Assembly (NCBI GenBank): GCA_003991915.1
Contig: RQTK01000047.1
Span: forward strand, 279,568-343,567
Reading direction: 5' to 3'
Length of the DNA stretch: 64,000 bases
Source: Elysia chlorotica
Lineage: Eukaryota; Mollusca; Gastropoda; Plakobranchidae
The notes below the pieces were generated by a model. That model worked only from the letters and a program-made list of their open reading frames with translations. It made no database searches and had not been told where the DNA came from. The position numbers were made by a program, and so were the translations under genes. This document shows positions 16,233 to 26,900 of the stretch, piece by piece (positions within the stretch are counted from its first letter, which is position 1; every line of letters begins with the position of its first letter).

Positions 16233-17075
16233 TCATACGTGATACGTCAAGTGTCTAGTATTGATTGAACCTAGATTAGCAGCAGTATATATATAACTGT
16301 TATTACTACAGTTACTTAAACAGGATATCATTGGGACAAACTTTGCTTGATATTTGATAAAGCCTCTTGGTGTGTCTTTCCATACCTCTCCCGCCACATG
16401 AATTAGTCTAGAAGAGTTAAAATTTAAATGCACTCCACACATGTACTTAAATTTTCTCTTGCAATTTTTCCAATAACACCCAATATGATTGGTGCAGGCT
16501 CCAGTGATAAGGTCCACAAAGTTCAGAGCGTGGATAACAACTAAGTGTTGGTAAGGAGGATTCACAGGCAGGTTTACAGTATTATTGTAGGACGGGTTGC
16601 TGTCTGAGTATATGGAACCTGGTGCGATGGGCTCTTGGATTTACAAGGGATTAACTGTGGGAATACCTCAACGGTTGCTGAGCAAATATCACCAAATACC
16701 CACCTCTGGGCTACGTAATGCCAGCAATTGTATGTGCGCTTAACAACAAGACTTCGTCAATTTTGATCACTTGGCCAATAACACCAATCAGGTCAGGATT
16801 ATTTTTTAGGTGTTGGGAGCAAATGTCCCGAAAATAGGAAAACTACTAGATGCAGGTGGTCTCGCATACACCAACAAGTCAAACAGCTTTTAACGGAGAT
16901 TTCATCCCCCCAAATGAAAAGTATCTGAACAATTGTAGAAAATTCTTTCCAAGTGGCTTCTATCCCAGCAGGAACTACGTGTCATAACAACTTTGTTACC
17001 TTTATGAGCTGGACATCTCCAAATCCTCTCTCTCTCCCAGTTCTGACGAATGTCATTAGTAAGTTCATGTAGCAA
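16233..17075 (-). pseudogene. Merlin (ISXO2/IS1595-like) transposase, broken
   Basis: The best part, 16565-16233 on the minus strand, reads NFVDLITGACTNHIGCYWKN then CKRKFKYMCGVHL. It corresponds to the ISXO2-type DDE block in which an H/N-rich NFVDP-TGA-TN-IE motif precedes W-CKRK. Upstream pieces in other frames include IRQNWERERIWRCPAHKGNK near 17050 and VIKIDE near 16760. Several frame changes separate them, so the gene is dead. Confidence 0.75.
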
Positions 17076-17833
17076 AGTTTGGCAGTTGACTTCTTAAAAA
17101 ATTATTTGCTGTATCCTCATCTTTTGCATAGGCAAACAATATTTGTAGCGCCATTTGTATTGAGCAGAGTGAACTACCGCGAAACACTTTTTGTTGATGG
17201 ACAGATTTATAAAAGATTAATAAAACTTACCTTACATATTAATACAAAAAATTATTTTGGACTAGCCTATTTATAAAAAAAAATAGTTCTACAATGTACA
17301 TACAAACAAACATGCAATCAAACAAATCATGCCCATAAAAAAAAAGACAGGGAATATAGTTGGCAGGTATTTTATTCAATTTTAATAGATCTAATTGAAT
17401 TCTGCCTGCACACCCATTTGATTGCCCACAGGCTATGGACCACAAAACTCAAGGAGTGCCATTTTTTATACTCCCGACCCACTTTTTTTTTTTTTTTTTT
17501 TACAAATGAGCTTATTTTACCAGATCTAATTATTTCCCATTTAATAATTTATAGGGAAGTAATAATTTTTTTTTGAAAGCTAAGGGCATTTTACTTATGA
17601 ATTTGGGACGAAAATTACTTAGTCCATATTATGTTGAACACATACACGAAGAACACACTCACACAGTCTCATGGTCATATTAGCCTCTATGTTCTTTTGA
17701 TAGATTTCTGGATATGCTACGCTATTTTAAGCAGATTTAAAGGCTCAAAGAATCTTCATGTACTGAAAATGTTTTAAAACATTTAAACTGGTAGATTTTT
17801 TCATCACCATTAATTATTTATATTCCTTTACAG

Positions 17834-17931
17834 GAGGAGAAGAAACTGCTTTTTTATTACCCTTCGGAAGCAGATATAGACACAAAAATTAAAAGAATTG
17901 GACTCGCTGAAGCTGTGGTCAAATTTACCGA
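17834..17931 (+). CDS. CCZ1: CCZ1 exon (first longin domain start)
   Basis: Acceptor CTTTACAG ends at 17833, donor GTAAGT at 17932. Encodes EEKKLLFYYPSEADI followed by KRIGLAEAVVKFT, matching the first longin domain after the human FGPREG motif. Confidence 0.93.
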
Positions 17932-20900
17932 GTAAGTTTTATAAATCTGTAGGGATGAAGGAAGAGGTATGTTGCAATTTTGAAATAGCAGTACTAATCC
18001 TAATGCTTCAAAGACATCATTTGTTTTCAAAGATGAATTCATATACATTTGTAAATGTTCTGATGAGAATGATTTGATTAAATTTACTTTAGTTTGTGTG
18101 GGTCCATTCAATCCTTTTCAAATGACCAGATTTTGCTCAATCTACTGGTCTTTGATATCTGATATTATAAAAAATTTTCCTACTATAAATAGAATTCTAT
18201 CACCTAAATTTTAAAATTCTGATAACATATAATATGCATGTATCTTTGTTGCAAATGACAATTGGTTTGTTTGGGTACAAACTGTTCAAATCTAAAACTT
18301 TTTGGAAATATATATATTTATAAGCATGACAAATCTTATGTACCTGGTACATTGTATGTCAAGTGTGTTGTTGTAGTAGAGATACCTATCAAGGAACCAT
18401 TGGCAAGAAGATTTGGCATTGAGTATGCAGCTGTAGCAATTTGTTTATTATTATTTTTTTTTGGAATTAACTTCTATTTGAGAATGTGACATATCTTTAT
18501 CTGTTCAGAACTTTTTCCGACAAGCCATGTCAAAGTGTGCATAACCAGAAATCAAGGCAGCTGTTCTTTGAACCAGAACCATGTTTCTGGATGTTGATGG
18601 TATGTTGAAATGAAAATTGTGACACTGAAATGCGATTTTCCCTCTTTTTGTTGTTGTTTTTGTTGTTGTTGTTGGTGTAAATGAGAGGGACATTTTGTAA
18701 GGTAAATGAAAATATACTGTTTCCTTATTTTAGTTAATGAAGTTTTTTTTTTTTTTCTTTAAAGGCTGAGAATCTTCCTCCTTTGTGCTGATATCCTCCT
18801 TTTCTGAATTTAATTTGCCCTTTTTAGTCCTGTTTCCTCGTTAAAAAAAAAAACATCTTTTTAAAAGCATATTTTGTTGCCATTTTATGATAAGTATGAC
18901 TCTAAGAAAAGATAAAAATATAGCAATATATATGCATGACTTCTTGTTATGATAACTACATTTTTGCAAAAAAAAAACACACCCAACAAACTGTTTTATC
19001 CAGACCTCTGGAGCTGTACATTTCCCCCTTTTTGTAAGAAGGTCAGTCCTAGCCCTGTTCTTTTTTTCTCGACATGACTGTGAGAGAAGCTTAACTATTG
19101 AAAATCTTAAGTGGATACATCTTCCAAATATTATCTTACAGGAAAAAATATTTAGAATGTTTAATTTGTCATGTAATTCATTTACCCATCAACTCAGTAT
19201 GGCTGATTCGAATATAGGTCTTAAAGGGCTCCAATAGTTGTGAAAAAATATGTACAAGGGGGTTTTCTTTCAAGTATCTTCCACTTTTAGCCACTTATCC
19301 AAGTACACTATTTTGGTAAATAGATCTCACCATAACAGCTATTTATAAATTATGTTCTGTGGATTAGTAAGTATTCACAATGCATTTTATAATTATTCCA
19401 TTGACAACCATATCATCATTACAAATTTCTCTTGGGCTTCTTGCTCTTCTCTTGCATTATTCTGCTGAACAAATATTGAAAATCATGATACCGGTGAGAT
19501 ATTCTTTATATTGTAATTAAAAAAAAAAATTGTTTTTCGTTGTCTAACAATGCTACTGCATTTTTCTGTGTTTCTGCACTTGTTTGTTTATGAATTATTT
19601 TGTTGTTGTTGTGAACAGACAGTGTCCATCCCATTTAAAGAAAAGGTGAAAGATGGCCAGACAATTACTGAGTACAAGGAGGATCAAGTGCAAGACTCTG
19701 TGTTTGAGTCAATTTTGAAACAAGCTTACAAAATGTTCAAGGTTGGCTCTAAATTAAATGAATTGAAATATATATTCAATGATTTAACACTTAAACTGCC
19801 TGTGATAATTGCACATTTTTTAAGGAGGATAATTTACTGAAATCTTTTAAAATTCTCCATATAGATTTTTACTATAGTCGAAGTAGGCAGTTTAAGTATG
19901 ATTTAATTTTGACCTATATTTTTGTTAACTTTTATTAAACTGTAAGGGTTTTTATGTTGTATTTGTTTTTCATTTCACCTTTTTTGCATGCCAAATTTAT
20001 ATGCAATCAAAACTATTATGAACCTCTAATCAGGGATTTGTGATACGGAATACAATCTTGTTACAATCTAAAATCACATTTTCTTCTAACTTAACCCATT
20101 GATTCTTATTTCAGCTTTTTAATGGAACTTTTACAACTATATTAGCAAGAGCCAATGGAGAGGTTGAATCTTTGAGACAAAGATTGGAACACTTTTACAG
20201 CAAGGTAGATTTTCCAAAGATTTTGGTTTTTATTGAATAATGTAACTGTGTGGTTGTATTTCAAAATTTATATTGACAAAGTGTGTGTGTGAGTTTTTTT
20301 TGTTGAACATTTTAATATCTGCTAGTTTATATGATGTGTTTAACTAGAAGAGCAAAATAGTAAAATAAAAAAAAAAAAACAGTTGGAAGACCTTTTTTTA
20401 TATTAAAAGATAATTAAGTTGACTGTTAATTTTAGCGATGGAGAAATTTGACCTGCATTTTCACTTTCTGTCTTTCACAGTATCTTCTCACATTAAAATT
20501 GCCTCAGGGAGATATTCTGGATGTGTTCAACGGTATCCACTTTCTTCCACTCGATAAAAACACATACCTGCGGATACAGTGTTTCATTAACAGCCTTGAG
20601 GCAGCCTTTCCTTTCGTGAAATACACAGCATTTCTTTACAATGAAAAGCTTGTTTGGTAAGGATGCCCCCTATGATCTAAGCTTGTTGAAAATATCTCAG
20701 AGAACTAAATGAGTTAAGACTGTAATGTAGTTACAGCATTTTTTCAATTACAGATTTGCCGCCTTAAGCACATGATGCACCTAGGTATAACATTTTCTCA
20801 AAGTATATAAGTAAGGTAGCTCAAAAACACAAATCAACCAAATATTATATAGAGACAATACAAATCTTCTCTACGTATTCCAAATAGATTTTGTATTTAC

Positions 20901-23900
20901 TTTCGCTTTTTGTGGAAAAATACAAATCAAGTAGGGTAAGAATAGCTTTTTTAAATTGGAAGAAAATATTGCTTAACTCATTCGCCTCACACCAATTATG
21001 TGTGCAATGAACTAGATTTATGTTCAAGACAAATCGCGATAGTAGCGATTTGATTGTTTAGCAATACTCCAAAGGGTCATTATAGATTTTTACTAAATGA
21101 AAAGCCATTTGTTTGATTTTATTAGTTCCCTTTGACCACCATAGAACCGAATAGGCTGTGACTTCAATGAGTTAGCAAATGAATAAAAACCTTATTTTTT
21201 TGATAATGTACATAAAGTACATTTAGTCCAACTTTGAGACATGACTCTTTAAAAAAAAATTCAATTTCTAGCGTAAATAATAATAAAAGTCAATTCAAAC
21301 AGACTTAAATAAGATTTCTAGGGGGAGGAAATGTTCTTGTGTCTTTTTTTTTAATGTTGCTCTGATATGGGATGGCTACTTTTGAGCTAACATTTGCGTA
21401 AACTTTTTTCCATAAAGGAGTGGGCTGGAACAAGATGATATGCGCATCATGTACAAGTATCTGACGTCAAGTCTGTTTCCAACATATCTAGAGCAAGAAT
21501 TGCTTGGAGGATCCAGCAGACCAAACAGTGGGCTTGGCCACTATGGCAAGTGAGTGGTTCACTGTGAAGAATACATTTATCAGTATAATGTGACCGGCTG
21601 AAATAGAAGTCCAGGTCTCCTCTGTCTCCTGTGTGGCAGAACATACGTTTGTCTTGGGGGTCCATCTACAATATAGCATAATTATGTAGTGCTGAAGTTG
21701 GACTTTAAGCAACCAACTCAACTTTGGAGAATAATTTTTTAAACATTTTATCAGTTTGAGTGGAGTAAGAAACTTTAAAAATAAGATAAAAAATATTCCA
21801 TGTGGTATAGTGTAAGTACCAATATTTTTTACATATGAAATAACCTTTTAAAATTTAACATAATATGGAATTGTTTAAGAGATGTTAGGATGAATAATTA
21901 CAGCCATCACTGCTTATATATCAATTCATGAAAAGATTATGTTATGTTCTCTTTGTTTATGAGACAGAAAAAAGAATTTATGAAGGTAGCACTAGGGAAA
22001 AAAAAAAAGATTATATTAGGTCAAAATTGACTTATTCATTGTCCCCATATTCATTGTTTTTGCCAGCAAAACTTCTCATAATATTATTTCGAACACTGCA
22101 TAACATGGACTTGTATTCACCATATACAGAAAATATTAAAAACATGTGAATGATAGTAAGTAGTGTGTATGGATTACTCAAATCTATCTACAGATTCATG
22201 ACCGGTCCGCCTGACCTCAACAATGACAAGAACATGGGGAAACTGCCAAGAGTTTTCGTCAATACTAATGAAATAGATGAAGAGTGCTATCCTCATTGTG
22301 TACACAGCTCTCAGCGCAACCATCTGTCTTCTGGTCAATGGTGAGTCTTTGATCAGCTCAACTTTTTTTTACTATCAAAATTAAAGCAGTTTCAGAACCC
22401 ACCCGAGTACATGTACCAATTCTCGGTGTTGTTTTAAGGTGTACCCAGCTGTAGAAGTATTTGATGTTGAAATCTATAAAATAAAAAAAAAAGCCTTTTT
22501 CAATTGCAAGTCACTTTGACCTAGTTAAGCTGACTCTTAATAAACATATCTTATAAAATAAATAATAAGTCTTATTATGTGTTTAATTTTATTGATATCA
22601 ATATCCCTATAAGTTAAGATCTTACCTACTATTTTTGTCCTAAGTTTCATGAGAAAATTAAAAAAAAAAAATAAATTAATGACACCGTAACCAAAAATAT
22701 TTTAAAAAGTAAAAAAAAAACCAGCTTACAAAGTGCTCTGCAGAATTTGCTGTATACTATTCTGCTGATCTGTTTGTGTATATCTTTCAGTAACCATAGT
22801 AATGGTATAGTTTAAAAATGGTTCATATCCGATATTAGTCCAATGGACAACAAAAAAATGTGATAGAAACACAAAAATCAATCTATATTACTTAGTCATG
22901 AAGTTTGACTTTTCCAAAATTTCAGTTCTGAAACAAGTGCTCTTTTTTGTATTTCAATCACTCTCTAATTTTTGAATGACGATGCTTGTTTAATTATTGT
23001 TCACACGCATAAGGTTACACATTTGTCTCTTTATCGCTACAACCTATGACTGAAGGGCACTCCTTAAATGCAAGATATGTGGGAGGAAATAACATAATCC
23101 TTTTTTTGTACAGTTCGAAGTCCCTTGAATGTACCTCTCTGCCGCAAGCTTGATGCAGTTTTGGGGCCTCAGATGACAAAATTAGCGTCAGATATTAGTG
23201 AGCAATACAGCAAGAGAGTGGCAGCTCTCAAGTAAGTTTGATTGCTCGCCTTATGCAGCTAAATTTGTCCCTTTGTTCTTTGTTCTGTAAACATTACTAT
23301 CACATAAATTCTATCTATTCGTTTTAATCTTTTACTGATTGATAACTCTTTTAAACTGTATAAGAGAATTATATTCCACTTGCTGTCTTTTTTTTTTATA
23401 TACTTGATCTCTTATTTCTAATGTTCATAAAGTTCAGCATGATTGTAGAACTTTAATTTCTTCTTCATTACATGCTCTGCGCTATGATTTTACATTTTTT
23501 ATTGAATCTTATTCTACCTATGCGACAGATTGAATAAAATTTCCTATTACAATAAAGTAGCTAGAACAAACAACCAAAAAATAACAACCCCACAATATAT
23601 TTGCAGTGCAAACTAAAGTCACACTGATGTTTATGTTTGGTTATTTAGCTCCACAGAACCTGTGTTCAAGTATGTATATTTCAACCATATGAACCTCGCT
23701 CAACAAACAACCGTCCACATTGATCTTCAGAAGAGATCAGGGGTCAACATTCCTCAGGAACTACTGCGACTTCTGGGTGACATTAACGCTGAGGTTTCAA
23801 GGTCAGTAGAAAAACATGATAATGTAGCCTTTCGCTTTTACTCATTATACTCATAGAATGATTGATTGGACTAGCATTACAGCTTTAAAGTTGGTTCGTA

Positions 23901-26900
23901 ATGTTAGCCTTAATGATTGCACTAGCTTTCCTGTTTACAAAAATACATCATTACACATGTTGGTTAGAGTGTCGGAATGGACTTGCATACCTGCCCCTGT
24001 GTCTCGACATGTGGTGGTTTGAATTTTGTTGGAAAAAGCTTAGTCTCAATAAACCCATCTGGCAGTTTTAGTTACTTAAAAATCTCAGCATACATCTGTT
24101 TCTTTACAAATATCTAAATCTTTATCAAATTCTTTGGTATATTTGCACTTTGTTACAATCATTTTATACTCCTTCAAACTGAGTAGCCAATGGTTGATTT
24201 TTCCTTAAAGCAACAATTGTTAATGTTTTTCACAGAGACCAAGAAGATGGAGAAACAATCGTAAAAACCACAACAGACTACTGGGTAGTGGGCAAAAAAT
24301 CTGACCAGCGAGAGTTTTACGTTATAATTAACCAGCGAAGTGCTAACCTCATAGACATCAATGGTAAGTGTGTGAGCTTTTAAGGAAGTGTAGTGATAAT
24401 AAAACAGTAAAAGGAACTTGATTTCTTTGAAACATGCCATTTTTGACCAATTACATTTCTAACATTATGCAAATCATCAGTATCACATAGGTACCTACAT
24501 GTTTTGTTTCCTCTTCATTTGTATTTACTCATTTATTCTTCTTACAATATTCTTAAACCAATAACATGGATTGTGTGAATAGGGTGGAATAAGTAATCAT
24601 CAGATTTTCTAAGGATTTATACTGAAAAAACTAAAGTAAGTTGTTGTTCATTTTCTTAGATAATTATGAAGGTTTACCTAAATATCTATCTTGTAATAAT
24701 TGTTGCTGCTATATATTCATGTAATTTTTTAAAAATGGCATTATTGTGATGCATAAATCATCATCATCATCATCAAGTACCATGCCTCATAGCGTTGGTG
24801 ATCATGTCCCTCCATATCTCTCTTTCTCTGGTTAGTTTCATCATCTCTGTAACCTTTGATATTTGTAGCCACTCCTTCATCCCGTCTGCCATTTTTTCTC
24901 TTTGCCTTCCTTGACTGCGTTTCCCATCAATCATTCCTGTTGTCACTAGATGTTCTAGTCCCTCTCTTCTCATCATGTGGCCAAAGAATGTTGTTTGCCT
25001 TTTCCTCACCTTGTTAATTATTGATGGTTTTGCTTGAGCTTCTTCTAAAACTTCTTTGTTTGATTTCTTTTCTGTCCAAGAGATGCGGAGCATTCGTCTT
25101 AAAAACCACATTTCTATTGCTTTCAGTTTCTTTTCTATCTGCTTTGACACCGTCCACGCCTCGCAACCATACATTAGAATAGGTTCTATGTAGCACTGAA
25201 GGACCCTTTTTCTTGTTTGGATGGAGATGCGCTTATTTGTTAAGATGGTTTTCATGCGCTGGAAACTTGCCTTTGACTGCGCTATGCGAGATGATATTTC
25301 GATGTTGTTTCTGCCATCGCCTGATATTATTGCCCCTAGATATTTAAAGCGGTCACTTTGTTTGAGTTTGGTTCCTTTGATATAGATGTCACTCGTCGGC
25401 GATATCTGTTCCTTGCTGATAACCATTACCTCTGTCTTTTTACTGTTCAGTTCTAATCCTTTTTTCCTGCTCTCCTCTTCGACAATGTTTACTACATTTT
25501 GTTGATTTTCTTAGAGAGTTGTTCAGGTTTACCTAAATATCTCTCTTGTAATAATTGTTGCTGCTACATATTCATGTAATTAAAAAAAAAAAAAATATGT
25601 ATTTTGGCAACCAGAGGAGGTAAAGCGATTGTGCAGCACTTACTTGAACAACATCTTTTTCTTGGAGTGACAACACAACCAGAATGGATGGTGATTGAAT
25701 ACAGTGATCCCAGCAAAAGCATAGTTGGAAAGCCATGTATCTACTTACTAGATTTTTACTTTAAAACAAAGGACAATGGAACTGGAAGAAATCAAACTGT
25801 CGCCTGAAGTAGATATTTAATAATTTTTGTTAAAAAAATAAGTTTTGGACATTTAAAGAAATGCTATTGATCAATTTCAAACTCTTTAGCTGAAAATTAA
25901 AAATCATGAATTTGAAAGTTTCTATATCCAAAATCATCAGATATATGTATGTCATGTTAGAGATTGCTTTAACTGTGATTATTCCAAAACATGCCACAAA
26001 CAACGCAAGATGTTTGCAGTATAACTATATGACATAGTTGCAATATTTTAAAATGTTTAAATTTGATAAAAGTAAGAGTAAGCATACCTATTTTGGTGCA
26101 GATACATGTTTGTTGGTTCAAGTAGGTGTGTACACTTGTACCAGTGCAAATGTGTATAGTTAGGTGGGAAAGTCTATATGTACAGTAGTGCTCAACTATA
26201 GCGGCACCCGCTGCAGCGGGACCATCCCTATAGCGGGACCTTGGAAGAAGCCCCGTTTTTTTCTCTATATAAGCTCTATAACCTGTGCGTTGATATAACG
26301 GGGCAGGGACAGGGCCGAACATGGATACAGCGGGACTTGAGCGAGCTTTTTTTTCTATATAAGCTCTATAACCTGTGCTTTGATATAACGGGGCAGGGAC
26401 AGGGTCGAACATGGATACAGCGGGAGTTTGAACGAGCTGTAGAGGAAGAATAAAGAACGGCATTGTTTTGTTTTCCACGCCCTAGCCTAACCATAGCCGC
26501 GTGGGATGGGTTCATGGTTTGCACTGCTAAAGTCGGGACTAACGGTGGGGAAGGGAAGAGAGGGGTTGGGGGATAGGCATAAAGCAGGCCCGATGTCTGC
26601 GCATTGTGATGCGTAATGTTATCTTTCCAGTCAAGACTGTGCGTGGAGAGGCACATTCTAGATCTACATGACCATAGGTACTAAGCCCAGCCTAATTGAA
26701 AGCGAGGGATGATTGTCGGTGCTAGTTTGTTACACAAGTTGAACAACGCAAACAAAGAAATGGTCGTAATCGATCGGTGTGGGGAGAGGGGAGAAGGGGC
26801 CGGTAAGATGCGTTAGGGTATGTGTGTAGGGACATGGGCTAGGTGGGACTGCGGGCTGTGACTGTGTTATCGTTCGTTTCGTTACGATCCTTGATCTCGA

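Larger units (their letters stand above)
15875..17460 (-). mobile_element. Merlin-superfamily DNA transposon
   Basis: Inverted terminal repeats of about 52 bp start GGCACTCCTTGAGTTTTGTG at the left (15875-15926); the right end (17409-17460) is its reverse complement with few mismatches. Flanking 8-mers ATTTTTTG (15867-15874) and ATTTTTTA (17461-17468) fit the 8-9 bp duplication of Merlin. The interior holds a broken minus-strand transposase. Confidence 0.8.
24583..26175 (+). repeat. Segmental duplication copy A (CCZ1 3' end)
   Basis: Begins at GGGTGGAATAAGTAATCATC and ends near GGGAAAGTCT. It holds intron sequence, the terminal exon and 3' flank, closely matching 27551-28281. An RTE insertion of about 0.75 kb interrupts it. 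Confidence 0.9.

Noticed and set aside
18262-18489. 75-residue open frame in a CCZ1 intron
   Set aside because: It lies between confirmed exons and does not match the CCZ1 segment expected there.
25604-25807. 67-residue open frame starting MATRGGKAIV, and its counterpart at 27724-27933
   Set aside because: It is an out-of-phase shadow of the CCZ1 terminal exon; the true reading is EEVKRLCSTYLNNIFFLE and stop.
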